NCBI GenBank assembly: GCA_963806635.1
Contig: CAWDZA010000015.1
Coordinates: 1,550,001 to 1,614,000, forward strand
Direction of reading: 5' to 3'
DNA: 64,000 nt
Origin: CAVVEQ01 sp963806635
GTDB taxonomy: Bacteria > Chloroflexota > Anaerolineae > Anaerolineales > Anaerolineaceae
Position 1 is the first letter of the stretch; every line of letters begins with the position of its first letter. The notes beneath the pieces are model-generated. The model was not told where the DNA came from, searched no databases, and saw nothing but the letters and a program-made list of their open reading frames with translations. Of the stretch, positions 35,869-45,310 are shown one piece after another. Position numbers and translations under genes: made by a program.

Positions 35869-35897
35869 AAAAAAAGACCGCGGGATTTCCGCGATCT
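35869..35897 (-). terminator. Terminator of the bactofilin gene
   Basis: Stem GATCGCGG/CCGCGGTC-like followed on the minus strand by seven T (plus-strand A-run 35869-35875). Confidence 0.75.
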
Positions 35898-35914
35898 GTC
35901 CTCTTTGTTGGGTG

Positions 35915-36394
35915 TTATTTTGAAGCCACCTTGCGGGGTTTCTTTTCCTCTGCCGGCGGAACAGGTTCGGGTTCAGAGGAAGCAGGAGCAGGTTCTGGCT
36001 CGTTTTTCTCGTCCAGTTGCAGATCCACGCGGTCTTCCATGCGCACCTGCCCGCGCAGGAAGGCGCCCTCCTCGGAAGCAAATGCGCTGATCACCACGTC
36101 GCCCCACACCCTGCCCGTGGAACGGATCTCCAGCTTCTCGGCGGTGATATTCCCTTTCACCGAGCCAGCTACAATCACCGTGTTCGCCCGCAGGTCATCG
36201 CAGGTCACCCGCCCGCTTTCCCCCACCACCAGCAGCCCGCGTAGGCGGATCTCGCCTTCAAACGTGCCCTCAATGCGGATCCCGCCGCTGCCGCTCAGGG
36301 CTCCCCTCCAAATGATCCCCGAACCCAAAACCGAAGTCACCCGTTCTGCGGGGGTGATGGGTTGGGTTGCGGCGGGTTCAGCTTTTCGGAACAT
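35915..36394 (-). CDS. Bactofilin-like polymer-forming cytoskeletal protein
   Basis: A 159-residue protein. The core (residues 25-115) is a right-handed beta-helix pattern with GSGIIWRGALSGSGGIRIEGTFEGEIRLRGLLVVGESGRVTCDDLRANTVIVAGSVKGNITAEKLEIRSTGRVWGDV, typical of bactofilins. The C-terminal 45 residues are an acidic, Pro/Glu-rich tail. Bactofilins assemble into filaments without nucleotide and help shape or polar location. It has its own terminator and is followed by a universal stress protein gene upstream. Confidence 0.85.
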   Translation of the reverse strand: MFRKAEPAATQPITPAERVTSVLGSGIIWRGALSGSGGIRIEGTFEGEIRLRGLLVVGESGRVTCDDLRANTVIVAGSVKGNITAEKLEIRSTGRVWGDVVISAFASEEGAFLRGQVRMEDRVDLQLDEKNEPEPAPASSEPEPVPPAEEKKPRKVASK

Positions 36395-36444
36395 CGGGTT
36401 ATCAGGGCTCCATTATCGCAGGGATTCTCTCACCGTGCAATCCA

Positions 36445-37347
36445 CTACTCTTCCTCTTTGGTCGCTGGCACCATCAGCAGCGGGATACTGGAGCCATTGA
36501 TCACTTTGGCTCCCACACTTCCCGCCCAGAATGCCCCCAATCCGGCTTTTCCATGCGTGCCAACCACAACCAGATCGAACTCATCCTCGCGGGAGGTCTC
36601 CAGGATCTCCTGTGCCGGATCTCCGCGGCGAACTTGGATCGAGACCTTCAAACCGGCTTCCTCAAATTGCATCGCCTTTCGCCCCAGGTATTCATAAGCG
36701 AATTCCTCGGTGGCATCCAGCACAGCCCGGGTTGTATTGGGCAGCAATCGGCTGGTTTCATTATCAGATCCTGAAAGCGAGCCGGTGGTATGAACAACCA
36801 TCAATATCGTCACCTCCGCAGCCAGTCCTCTTCCCAGTTCCACCGCTGCCGGCAGAACCACTTCGTGCTCTTCAACCCCATCCAGGCAGACAAGAAAATT
36901 GAAAAGTCTCCCCTGTGGATCAGGATCTTTTTTGATGAGTACGATCGGGACTTTCGTCCGGCTGATCACCTGGTTTGCCAGGTTCCCCACCGAGAAATCC
37001 CGCCAGCCCCCACTGCCATGGGCGCACATCAACACCAGATCCGGCTGCAGCTCCTCGATATGGTCCGCCAGGCTGCCGGCTACGCTTTCCACTCCCTCTG
37101 TGTGTACATGACAGGTTATATCCGTATCCGCCGGAAACCATTCCGAGGCGATCCGGCCAAGATACACGCGGGCTTCATCCTCAGATGCCAGATGTCTCTC
37201 CCCGTGGACACTCCCGCTGGTATCCTGCTCAATTATGTGGATAAGCGTAACCCGCGGGTGAAGTGCCTTGTAAAGCGTCCTGGCATAAGGCAGAACGATC
37301 TCCGCCAGGTTGGATCCATCCAGAGGGATGAGAAGATGGTTGATCAT
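36445..37347 (-). CDS. Tandem-domain universal stress protein
   Basis: A 300-residue protein with two Usp domains. The first begins MINHLLIPLDGSNLAEIVLPYA and ends CAHGSGGWRDFSVGNLANQVISRTKVPIVLIKK. The second ends VVVGTHGKAGLGAFWAGSVGAKVINGSSIPLLMVP. Both have the G-x2-G-x9-G[ST] nucleotide-binding loop. Usp proteins bind ATP and act in general stress survival. It lies 3 bases after the Nramp transporter gene on the same strand and is probably co-transcribed. Confidence 0.85.
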   Translation of the reverse strand: MINHLLIPLDGSNLAEIVLPYARTLYKALHPRVTLIHIIEQDTSGSVHGERHLASEDEARVYLGRIASEWFPADTDITCHVHTEGVESVAGSLADHIEELQPDLVLMCAHGSGGWRDFSVGNLANQVISRTKVPIVLIKKDPDPQGRLFNFLVCLDGVEEHEVVLPAAVELGRGLAAEVTILMVVHTTGSLSGSDNETSRLLPNTTRAVLDATEEFAYEYLGRKAMQFEEAGLKVSIQVRRGDPAQEILETSREDEFDLVVVGTHGKAGLGAFWAGSVGAKVINGSSIPLLMVPATKEEE

Positions 37348-37350
37348 TTC

Positions 37351-38652
37351 CTATCCTGAAATAAAGGTGGCATAAAGCAAATAGACGTTCAAAAAAATTA
37401 TTAAACTGGCAACAAAAACCGCCACGACCGTGGTGATCTTTTGGTTTATTAGGATCCCCATGATCTCCTTTTTACTTGTGAACATCACCAGAGGGATTAC
37501 CGCGAAGGGTAGTCCAAAGCTCAACAATACCTGGCTGAAAACAAGGACGTTTGTGGGATCCAATCCGAGGAAGATAACGATCAAAGCAGGCAGCATGGTG
37601 ACAGTTCTGCGAATCCAAACCGGGATCTCTCTCTTGAGAAAACCCTTCATGATCACCTGTCCTGCCATGGTTCCCACAGAGGATGAGGATAATCCGGAAG
37701 CTAATAATGAAATGGCAAATACCGTGCTGGCTGCTTTCCCGAGAAGCGGTTCCAGGGTGAGATGCGCCTGTTCGATTGTGCCAATATCAGAAAGCCCATG
37801 ACTGTGAAAGGTTGTCGCAGCCATGATCAACATTGCTCCGTTGACAAGGCTGGCGATGCCCATGGCGATACCCACATCGATCAATTCAAACCGGAATAGC
37901 TTTTTTAATAGTGAAGGTTCTTTGACCACAACCCGGTTTTGGGTAAGGGAGGAGTGCAGGTAGATGGCATGCGGCATGACGGTTGCGCCGATGATACCAA
38001 CCGCCAGGTATATGCTTTGCGGTCCTGCCAAATGAGGAACAACGGCATGGTAAAGCACTATCCCCCAGGGTGGTTGAACGAGGATCGTTTCGATCACATA
38101 GCAAACTGCGATCACTCCCACGAACGCCGAGATCACTGCCTCCAGAGGGCGAAAACCATATCGTTCAAGCCCCAAAATAATGAAGGTCGTAATCGCAGTA
38201 ATAATCCCGGCAATCCAAAGAGGCATACCAAAGAGGAGGTTGAAGCCCAGCGCTGCTCCAAGGAATTCCGCCAGGTCAGTGGCCATCGCCACCAGTTCCA
38301 TAATCACCCACATGATCCAAACAATTGGTCTTGAATACGAGATGCGGCATTGTTCGGCCAGGTTATTCCCGGAGGCAATTCCCAATTTTGCGGAAAGCGA
38401 TTGAAGCAGCATTGCCATCAGGTTGCTGGCGACGATCACCCAGAGCAGCAAATAGCCGTATTTTGCGCCGGCAGCGATATTCGTGGCGAAGTTGCCGGGA
38501 TCGACATACGCAACGCTGGCAATGAAAGCCGGCCCCAGGAAGGGCAGGATCCTGGCCAACCCGCTGCGTTTGCTGGTACCTTTCAGCACATCCCGCGCCG
38601 CCTGAGAGGTGGGGTCGTTTTCGGTCCTTGGAGGTTTACGATTTTCACTCAT
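37351..38652 (-). CDS. mntH: Nramp-family Mn2+/Fe2+ proton symporter
   Basis: A 433-residue transporter from the ATG at 38652. A longer frame upstream lacks a family match. The Nramp motifs are DPGNFATNIAAGAKYGY in helix 1 and GATVMPHAIYLHSSL in helix 6, which carry the metal-binding Asp, Asn and Met. About eleven helices are seen. It imports Mn2+ or Fe2+ with protons. It is the first gene of a transcript with the Usp gene. Confidence 0.9.
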   Translation of the reverse strand: MSENRKPPRTENDPTSQAARDVLKGTSKRSGLARILPFLGPAFIASVAYVDPGNFATNIAAGAKYGYLLLWVIVASNLMAMLLQSLSAKLGIASGNNLAEQCRISYSRPIVWIMWVIMELVAMATDLAEFLGAALGFNLLFGMPLWIAGIITAITTFIILGLERYGFRPLEAVISAFVGVIAVCYVIETILVQPPWGIVLYHAVVPHLAGPQSIYLAVGIIGATVMPHAIYLHSSLTQNRVVVKEPSLLKKLFRFELIDVGIAMGIASLVNGAMLIMAATTFHSHGLSDIGTIEQAHLTLEPLLGKAASTVFAISLLASGLSSSSVGTMAGQVIMKGFLKREIPVWIRRTVTMLPALIVIFLGLDPTNVLVFSQVLLSFGLPFAVIPLVMFTSKKEIMGILINQKITTVVAVFVASLIIFLNVYLLYATFISG

Positions 38653-38757
38653 CGCTGAAATGATTTTACCATCCGCGAGGAGGTGCCCGCCAGAGCGCCA
38701 GCAGGAATCGTCTCGGGTATAATAACCGCCGAAACTGCTAAAAGAAGGCTTTTCATA

Positions 38758-39516
38758 ATGGAAAATGACCGCGACCAGAAGATCAGTGCATATTGGGAGG
38801 ACCCCAAAACCTCCTCCATGAACGATAAATACATCGCCACGCTGGAGACGGAGATGATCCGAAGGCACATGCCCGCAGATGCGCGCGTTCTGGACCTGGG
38901 CTGCGGAGATGGCACCGGTTCAAGCGGCTACCGGGTTGGCGTTGGTTCCTATATTGCCATGGAACGTTCCTGGAAGATGATCCGCGAATTCCAAACCCGC
39001 GAGGGAGCCATCCCCCTCGTCCGTGGCGACCTGCGCGCGCTGCCTTTCTCCCGCCAGCCGAAAGACCTCTTCCCGGTGGTCATCACCCAGCGTGCCCTCA
39101 TCAACCTGCCGGATGAAGCTGCCCAGGAAGAGGTGCTAAACATCCTGCCTGAGTTGGTGCAGCCCGGCGGTCTGCTTCTTCTTTGTGAAGCCTTCCGCGA
39201 GGGTTCTCAGAACCTGAACGCCCTGAGGGAGCACCTCGGGTATGATTCCATCCCACCCCGCTGGCACAACGTCCACCTCACTCATCCGCTGGTCGAAAAT
39301 GTACTCTCCCCGCGCCTCGAGCTGACCTCCGAGGAAGACCTGAGCACTTATTTCTTCCTCACCCGCGTGGTCAACCAGGCGCTTTCCGGAAACGTCCCCC
39401 TGGATTGGGACCGCCCCTTCAACAAGATCGCCTTTGAGATCTCACAGAGCGGTCTCGGACCTCAATTCCGCGGCTGGAGCCATATCACATTGCAGGTGTG
39501 GAAAAAGAAAAGTTGA
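38758..39516 (+). CDS. Class I SAM-dependent methyltransferase
   Basis: A 252-residue methyltransferase. The SAM-binding motif I is ARVLDLGCGDGTGSSGY. Later parts are VRGDLRALPF, the PVVITQRALINLPDEAAQEEVLNILPELVQPGGLLLLCEAFREG segment and HNVHLTHPLVENVLS. The start is the ATG at 38758 (an upstream start at 38683 would cover the divergent mntH promoter region). The substrate is unknown. Confidence 0.8.
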   Translation: MENDRDQKISAYWEDPKTSSMNDKYIATLETEMIRRHMPADARVLDLGCGDGTGSSGYRVGVGSYIAMERSWKMIREFQTREGAIPLVRGDLRALPFSRQPKDLFPVVITQRALINLPDEAAQEEVLNILPELVQPGGLLLLCEAFREGSQNLNALREHLGYDSIPPRWHNVHLTHPLVENVLSPRLELTSEEDLSTYFFLTRVVNQALSGNVPLDWDRPFNKIAFEISQSGLGPQFRGWSHITLQVWKKKS

Positions 39517-39720
39517 TTGGTTGAATAGTTGAATGGTTTCGTAGGGAGGGGGTTGATCGGTAGGGCGGGCTCTTGCCCGCCGTTTTATTTTGTCATTGCG
39601 AGGAGCGCCGGCGACGACCGGCGCGACGTGGCAATCTGAATCCAAGCGGGTTATGTAGGGGCGCACGGCCGTACGCCTTTACGAAAAATATGATTTTTAA
39701 TGGGTGGTGGTCGTACGCCC
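39517..39720. repeat. Repeat-filled gap (REP-like copy 5 and hairpins)
   Basis: This gap holds a GGGCGGGC/GCCCGCC hairpin (39564-39582), a REP-like copy at 39594-39639, and a GTAGGGGCGCACGGCC/GTACGCCTTTAC repeat (39656-39683) with a second partial GTCGTACGCCCCTAC at 39708-39723. I see no gene in it. Confidence 0.75.
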
Positions 39721-40309
39721 CTACCCTTTACGGGTCGTAAATCTCCACGGCATACTCCTCCACGGCTCAGGCACGTTATTCAGCCCGATGCGCGGCGTGG
39801 CCAGGATTGTTTCCACCCGCGCGCTTTCCCCCTCTTCCACGAACAATCCGCTCTCCGCGTTGCACACCCCCACACCATTGAGCGCGCCCGTGATGCCGAA
39901 CGCTTGGGTCAGCTTGGCTGGCCCATCACACCAGATCTCGCGCTTTCGTCCCGCCCGGCGTTCGGCAATCCGCTCCAAGCCTTCCAGCGGCTCCACCGCG
40001 CGGATCAAAGCGGCGGCGGGCACACCCTCCGCTCCGGTGACGAAGTTGAGGCACCAGTGCATCCCGTAGGTGAAATACACGTATGCCACCCCCGGGGGAC
40101 CAAACATGACGGCGTTGCGCTTGGTCTTCCCGGCGTGCGCGTGGCAGCCCAGGTCCTCCACTCCCGCGGTAGGCTTCCGTCTCGGTGATGATCCCGCTGA
40201 CCCGCTGCCCGTCTTCCACCCGCACAAGATGCATCCCGAGCAGGTCGCGGGCAACATCCAGCGCATCGCGGTCGTAAAAAGAAACCGGAAGGATGGGGGC
40301 TCGATTCAT
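39721..40309 (-). CDS. 3-methyladenine DNA glycosylase (AAG/MPG type), frame broken
   Basis: The ATG at 40309 gives LPVSFYDRDALDVARDLLGMHLVR and ETEAYRG, the first blocks of the alkyladenine glycosylase fold. A frame change near 40165 is followed by EDLGCHAHAGKTKRNAVMFGPPGVAYVYFTYGMHWCLNFVTG and then CDGPAKLTQAFGITGALNG. The conserved AYVYFTYGMHWCLN and DGPAKLTQA segments identify the family, and the restored length (about 196 residues) is normal. The enzyme removes alkylated purines. One indel in a GGGG/CCCC context is the simplest cause. Confidence 0.8.
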
Positions 40310-40325
40310 TTTTCCCGGATCGGTC

Positions 40326-41276
40326 TTATTTGGAAGTCTTGCCGTTGCCGTTCTGATGAAAACGGGTGTCTTTCTGCAGGGTCAGGCGCAGCCCGTCCTT
40401 TAATTTAACCGAGGGGCTGAATTTCAGCTTATCTTTCGCCAAGTGAATATCGGCACACAGCCGCCCCGGACCCGTATCTGAGCGCGGATTGTAGATCACC
40501 TGGGCGGGCTTGCCGGTCACTTCCAGGATGAGCTTGACCAGCTCGCGGATCGAGGTGTCGTTGCCCGAACCGATATTCATCGTCAGCCCGCTGATCCCTG
40601 GCAACTTGGAAGCAGAAGCCATCGCCTTCACCACGTCATCGATATAAATATAATCGCGGGTCTGCAGCCCGTCTCCCTGAATAACGAGCGTCCCCTGCTG
40701 GAGGGCTTGCTGGATGAAGTTGGGGATCACTGGCGCGTGCACCGGGGGGATCTGCTGACCGGGTCCATAGGCATTGAAAACCCGCAGGCAGACCGTTTCA
40801 ATACCCCACAGCGCGCCGATGGTGCGCACATAATATTCTCCGGCCAATTTGGAAACCGCGTAAGGCGAGCGCGGGTCGGGGGTGAAGCTCTCGCGAACTG
40901 GCTGGTGATGCTGGTTGCCATACACGGCGCCGGAGGAGATGAAAACCACCCTGCGTACGCCCACATCCCGCATGGCTTCCATCAGCGTTACGGTCCCGCC
41001 CACGTTCACATCATTGTATTCGCCCGGGTAAAGTAGCGATTCCGGAACCAGCACCCGCGCTGCCAGGTGATAGACGCAATCCACCTCTTGCAGCAGCGTC
41101 CACAGCTTGGGGCGGTCCTTCACATCCCCGCGCGTAAAATGCACGTCTGGATGAAGCGCTTCGGGGTTGCCGGTGGAAAGGTTATCGACGCCGCGAACTG
41201 TGTTCCCCTCTCCCACCAGGGAATTGGCCAGGGCAGAGCCCAGGAATCCTGCCGCGCCGGTGATCAAATATCTCAT
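40326..41276 (-). CDS. NAD-dependent epimerase/dehydratase (nucleotide-sugar)
   Basis: A 316-residue extended SDR. The NAD-binding motif is TGAAGFLGSALA. Other features are DNLSTGNPEAL, SSGAVYGNQHHQPVRE and the catalytic PYAVSKLAGEYY (Tyr-x3-Lys), with Ser-Ser upstream. RVFNAYGPGQ and the TRDYIYIDDVV block are typical of UDP-glucose 4-epimerase/dTDP-glucose dehydratase-like enzymes. The exact sugar substrate is not clear. It is transcribed divergently from the CarH-like regulator with about 100 bases between them. Confidence 0.85.
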   Translation of the reverse strand: MRYLITGAAGFLGSALANSLVGEGNTVRGVDNLSTGNPEALHPDVHFTRGDVKDRPKLWTLLQEVDCVYHLAARVLVPESLLYPGEYNDVNVGGTVTLMEAMRDVGVRRVVFISSGAVYGNQHHQPVRESFTPDPRSPYAVSKLAGEYYVRTIGALWGIETVCLRVFNAYGPGQQIPPVHAPVIPNFIQQALQQGTLVIQGDGLQTRDYIYIDDVVKAMASASKLPGISGLTMNIGSGNDTSIRELVKLILEVTGKPAQVIYNPRSDTGPGRLCADIHLAKDKLKFSPSVKLKDGLRLTLQKDTRFHQNGNGKTSK

Positions 41277-41352
41277 GGAATTGGGATTATAGCATACCCG
41301 GCAGGCTCGCCTTGCGTCACGCTTTCAGCTTTCCCGCAGGGCGTTTTGTTTG

Positions 41353-41358
41353 TATAAT
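41353..41358 (+). promoter_or_regulatory. Probable -10 box of the CarH-like gene
   Basis: TATAAT at 41353-41358, 16 bases before the ATG, with no clear -35. It lies in the intergenic region shared with the divergent epimerase gene. Confidence 0.4.
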
Positions 41359-41374
41359 CTTGTTGGAAACAACC

Positions 41375-42334
41375 ATGCCAAAGATTAACGAGCTTTCTGA
41401 TCAACCCCTCTATCCCATCAAGACCATCAGCTCCCGCACCGGCATCCTGCCGGTGACCCTACGCGCCTGGGAACGGCGTTATCAATTGCTGACCCCCCAG
41501 CGCGGAGAAAACCGATACCGCCTCTATTCGGATCAGGATATTGCCATTGTCACCTGGGTGAAGGCAAAGGTGGATGGCGAGATGCAGATCAGTGCCGCTT
41601 CCCGCCTGGTGAAGGAAATGCGCCGTACAGGAAATTGGCCGGAGGTGAGCATCCTGATGCAGCCCGAGCCCATCTGCCAATCCAGCCAGCCTGCCGCGGA
41701 TTTCATCGCACCCCTGCATCAGGCGTTGATCGAGAAAAAAGAGGCTGCCGCAACCGCCCTTCTAAATGAAGTGCGTGGACAATACAGTTTAGCGGAAATC
41801 TTCAATGAGATTTTTATCCCAGTCTTGGTCAGGATTGGCCAGGCCTGGTATGAGGGACGGATTGGCGTCTCCACCGAGCATTTTGCCAGTTCGCTTATTC
41901 GAGGCTGGGTGCTGCAGATCTTTTATTCCCTGCCCGCCCGCAGCACCGGAAAGCGTATCCTGGTGGGCACCGGGGCAGAGGAAACGCACGAAATCGGCGC
42001 CTTGTTTTTTGCCTGTTTGCTGCGCGACAAAGGCTACTTCGTTGATTATATCGGCCCCGACAATCCGCTGGACGACCTGGTGGATTATGCTGCCGAGGAG
42101 AAGGCAGCCATGGTGATCCTCACCGCCACTCTGGATTCGAATGCAATGGTTCTGAAGAAAGTTCAGGATAAATTGAAAGCATTATCCCGGCCGCCGATCT
42201 TCGCCTATGCAGGGCAGGCTTTCACCCTCTACCCGAATCTCCTCCAGGTTGTACCAGGGATCTTCCTGGGGAACAGTTTATCCGAGGGTGTGGAAAAGGT
42301 GGATGAATTGCTGAATGGCGGCAAGGGGGGTTGA
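41375..42334 (+). CDS. CarH/LitR-type B12-dependent MerR regulator
   Basis: A 319-residue protein from the ATG at 41375. Residues about 12-75 are a MerR-type winged HTH (YPIKTISSRTGILPVTLRAWERRYQLLTPQRGENRYRLYSDQDI). The helical cap contains WYEGRIGVSTEH, which is the Wx9EH motif of the light-sensing CarH family. The Rossmann B12 fold has TGAEETHEIGALFF, with His as the lower axial ligand, then YFVDYIGPDNPLDDLVD and VILTATLDS. This supports adenosylcobalamin binding and probably light-dependent DNA release, as in carotenoid regulators. No carotenoid gene is nearby. It diverges from a sugar-nucleotide epimerase gene, which may be a target. Confidence 0.85.
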   Translation: MPKINELSDQPLYPIKTISSRTGILPVTLRAWERRYQLLTPQRGENRYRLYSDQDIAIVTWVKAKVDGEMQISAASRLVKEMRRTGNWPEVSILMQPEPICQSSQPAADFIAPLHQALIEKKEAAATALLNEVRGQYSLAEIFNEIFIPVLVRIGQAWYEGRIGVSTEHFASSLIRGWVLQIFYSLPARSTGKRILVGTGAEETHEIGALFFACLLRDKGYFVDYIGPDNPLDDLVDYAAEEKAAMVILTATLDSNAMVLKKVQDKLKALSRPPIFAYAGQAFTLYPNLLQVVPGIFLGNSLSEGVEKVDELLNGGKGG

Positions 42335-42356
42335 CCCGGTTGATCCAACCGGTTTA

Positions 42357-43157
42357 TCAGGGTTGGGTCGTCCGCGCGACAAGGGTTTTGACCGACAGCA
42401 GCGCGATAAATGAAATAATGATCAGAATGATCGACAGCGTGACCGCGTTGGTCAGATTGGATTCAAACCCCAGATAAATTGCCATTGGCATTGTCTGCGT
42501 TCGTCCGGGGAAATTCCCTGCAAAGATGATGGTTGCGCCAAACTCACCCAGCGCCCGCGACCAATGCAAGCACAGCGCCGCTGACCATCGCCACCCGGAA
42601 ATGGGGAAAACCAGGTATCGGAACACCTGCCAGGAATTGGCGCCGTCCAGTTGCCCGGCCTGGATCAATTCATTATCCACCGCAGCAAAACCCAGCGCGG
42701 CCGCTGTAATAAAATACGGCGCGGCAATAAAGACCTGAGCCAGCACCACTGCCATCCCGGTGAAGGACAAGGGAAGCCCTAGAATTCGCAAGAAAGCCCC
42801 CAATCGCACTCTGCCGGCCCAGCGCCAACAGCAGGGCAACCCCGGCCGTGGAGGGAGGCAGAACGGTTGGCAGGCTCACCAGCGCGTCCGCTGCCCGGTG
42901 AAGCGGGAAAACGGTGCCTGCCCAGCAGATAGGCCAACGGGTGTTCCGAAAAGAATGATCAACAGCAGGCTGATAAAGGTGGTTCGCAAGGCTCACCCCA
43001 ATCGCCTGGTGTACTTCTGGATCCTGCATGCTTTTCAGAAGATCGCCGAAACGAGGAATATGAAAAAAGATGCCAGAATAGGGCAGGATGAAGAAGATCA
43101 ACATGGGAAGAGCTGCCAACCACCAGAGTCGTTCCGTCCAGCGGTGAGAGAATTCAT
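42357..43157 (-). pseudogene. modB: Molybdate ABC transporter permease, frame broken
   Basis: Reading across frames gives LPMLIFFILPYSGIFF near 43090-43120, then a middle with LVSLPTVLPPSTAGVALLLALGR (the ModB P-L-V-L-P-P-x-x-x-G motif), FTGMAVVLAQVFIAAPYFITAA and LIQAGQLDGANSWQVFRYLVFPIS (EAA loop) to RALGEFGATIIFAGNFPGRTQTMPMAIY, all characteristic of ModB. At least two frame changes are needed (42700-42850 and 42960-43100). The start near 43157 is uncertain. No modC gene follows; the next gene is the CarH-like regulator on the other strand. Confidence 0.7.
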
Positions 43158-43266
43158 CTCTTACTTCGAGCTAGTTGGATCTCATGTGATCATTTCCGTT
43201 CCCATCCTTATGGGTGGAGGAACCGAGGGTCAATGGGTTGAAATTGGTAAGATTGCCAGTTGATTA

Positions 43267-44126
43267 TTAGCTTTCAGGAACAAAACCTATTGTCTCTAAA
43301 ACTTTCTGCCCATCTGGGGATAGTACAAAATCGATAAATGATTCTGCGCCAGTTCAGGGTTGGCACTGGTTTTCACGAGCAGCGATCGGATAAACGCCAG
43401 GATATTCAGGGCTCAGCGGGATTACGAAAGCCTCAACTTTTCCCTGCAGTCTCCTCGGTAGGCGTCGCTTAAAAAGACAACCCCGCGTCTGCTTCCCAGA
43501 CGATCCACTTTAGCCACCAGCCGTTTGACATCGTGCTTTCATAGGAGACTACGATGGTTTTGTACGACATTCTCGTTAGCTGACCCGGGTCGGAAACGCG
43601 GCTGCTTTTTCGGAATTGGATCGGAATGCTCACATACCCACCTGGGACCTTCCTTCGCGCCAATCACCATTTTTACGCCGGGTTGTGCCAGGTCTTGAAG
43701 TTTTGACACCGAGCCGGATTATCCTTGGGCAAGGATCACTGCCAACCCGTTGCGTGCAAAGAGCTGGACATCTTCCTTATTGATCCGTCCGGAGGTGATC
43801 GCTTTGTCATGAATTTTTCGGCCGCGCAGGCAAACACATCGGCGGGGGCGCCCATGCCCGGATCTGCAGGGAAAGGTCATTCGCGTTTTGAAAATTGAAA
43901 TTCACGACCATTCCGGGATGTTGAGCCTCAAACAACTTTCCAATTTCGGTGAAGGGTTGAGAAAGGGAGGATGCCGCGAACACCATGACAGTACTGGAAT
44001 CCGGGATTTTACCCTCCTGTCGGGTTGCTGAAGAATGGCATATTCGGACGTCTGGCCTGGCTGGCTTATGCACCCGGCCAGTAAAAGAAACGTGACTGTT
44101 AAAATATTTTTGAACATTCTTCTCAT
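43267..44126 (-). pseudogene. modA: Molybdate-binding lipoprotein, frame broken
   Basis: The ATG at 44126 gives the lipoprotein signal FKNILTVTFLLLAGC. After a frame change near 44030 the ModA N-terminus is read: STVMVFAASSLSQPFTEIGKLFEAQHPGMVVNFNFQNANDLSLQIRAWAP. Several further frame changes between 43850 and 43330 break the rest, which still shows ModA-like pieces, and the end reads PDGQKVLETIGFVPES at 43269. It is the substrate-binding part of a molybdate importer. Number of breaks is higher than in most other genes here, so true decay is possible. Confidence 0.7.
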
Positions 44127-44198
44127 CTTTTTTTCGTTTTTTAGATTCCTTTCACCTGGGATGTGGGGGGCAAGGGCGAAAAGCGCTCCACCCAACTT

Positions 44199-44648
44199 TT
44201 AAACATACGCCCGCCTGCTGTACCAGCCGATGCGGTCCGCCTGGAAAACATCAAATTCCGGCACGTAAGGTTTTATGTCCAATAATGGAGACCCATCCAG
44301 CATATCCACCCCCTGGATTTTTAATCGATTCGCATCACATTGGATTAACCGAACGGTTGAGATCCCGATCGGGTTGGGCCTGCTTGGATAACGGGTGGCA
44401 AATACGCCATACTTGTTATTATCGAGGAATGGTTTTACTTTCAATTCTTTCGGTTTCTCTGCAAGATGCCAGATATAAAGCAAAATCAGGTGGGAAAATT
44501 CCGCCACCCCATCAAGCCCTTCCGTGAAGTTCTCGAATACTTCAACCTCTCCGAAGGCAGTTGACCGGGAGGATTGAATGGGGGTTTCATCCTTTTTTTG
44601 GAAAGGCGTATGAATGATCCCGATTGCGTCCAATTTATATGGATTCAT
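44199..44648 (-). CDS. TsaA/TrmO-family protein
   Basis: A 149-residue protein starting MNPYKLDAIGIIHTPF. The signature FATRYPSRPNPIGISTVRL is the conserved TsaA/YaeB motif, with VFENFTEGLDGVAEFSHLILLYIWH before it and LDGSPLLDIKPYVPEFD after it. The family includes TrmO, a SAM-dependent methyltransferase for t6A37 of tRNA. Here it sits between a PadR regulator and molybdate transport genes, a context that suggests a different or additional role in Mo metabolism. The start is the ATG at 44648; a codon earlier is also possible. Confidence 0.8.
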   Translation of the reverse strand: MNPYKLDAIGIIHTPFQKKDETPIQSSRSTAFGEVEVFENFTEGLDGVAEFSHLILLYIWHLAEKPKELKVKPFLDNNKYGVFATRYPSRPNPIGISTVRLIQCDANRLKIQGVDMLDGSPLLDIKPYVPEFDVFQADRIGWYSRRAYV

Positions 44649-44697
44649 CATTTAGGTCTGGCTTTCTTTTTGTGGATTGCATCAGGTTCAACTTATC

Positions 44698-44710
44698 CGA
44701 ATCAGATTCG
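44698..44710. promoter_or_regulatory. CGAATC-A-GATTCG palindrome between padR and tsaA genes
   Basis: A perfect 13-base inverted repeat 50 bases upstream of the TsaA start. It could be a regulator site or a small hairpin. No T-run follows. Confidence 0.35.
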
Positions 44711-44740
44711 CTTTAAGAAATTTAAAGGCAGGAATGATCA

Positions 44741-45310
44741 TCACCCTTGATCGCCCCCTTCGGAATCTCCCAATATTTCCGGCAGCTCATCCAGCCAGTC
44801 GCGTGTTGCGCGAACCTGCCTCAGGCGGTAATCCAGTACCGCGCAGGTGAATTCATGACCTGGCAGGGTGTTTTCCATTTCAAGCAGCAGGGTTGTTTCC
44901 CAGCGCAGGCAGTTGGCCTTCTGCCGGTCAATCAGCCTTGTTGTTCTGGGGTCCTGGTCAAGCCTGTAAACGTAGTGCAGCTTTGCCATAAATTCCTGGC
45001 GCATAAAACGCTGGGATTCCACCGGCAGGTCCGCCCATTCTTCCAATCGCGTTTTTCCCAGGGGACTCAATGTAAATTCACGGCGGTCAGGGCGGTTATC
45101 TCCGGGCAGCACCTGCCCCTCCAGCAGCCCCTGGGTTTCCAACTTTTCAAGCAGGGCATAAAGCTGGCTCTGGTTTAGCCGCCAGATCAATCCAATTCCT
45201 TCCAGGCGGATAAGCTCCTTGAAGATCTCATACCCATGCCGGGGCTTTTGGTCCACAAGGTCCAGAAGGATGAATTCAAGTGCCAGGGGGGATGCTCTCC
45301 GTGGGGACAT
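44741..45310 (-). CDS. PadR-family transcriptional regulator
   Basis: A 189-residue regulator. The N-terminal winged helix (EFILLDLVDQKPRHGYEIFKELIRLEGIGLIWRLNQSQLYALLEKLETQGLLEGQ) is the PadR fold, and the C-terminal helical dimerisation domain (MRQEFMAKLHYVYRLDQDP) is of the Vir_act_alpha_C type. It is first in an operon with TsaA, modA and modB, so it may sense molybdate or molybdenum cofactor status. A palindrome overlaps its own start region. Confidence 0.85.
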   Translation of the reverse strand: MSPRRASPLALEFILLDLVDQKPRHGYEIFKELIRLEGIGLIWRLNQSQLYALLEKLETQGLLEGQVLPGDNRPDRREFTLSPLGKTRLEEWADLPVESQRFMRQEFMAKLHYVYRLDQDPRTTRLIDRQKANCLRWETTLLLEMENTLPGHEFTCAVLDYRLRQVRATRDWLDELPEILGDSEGGDQG

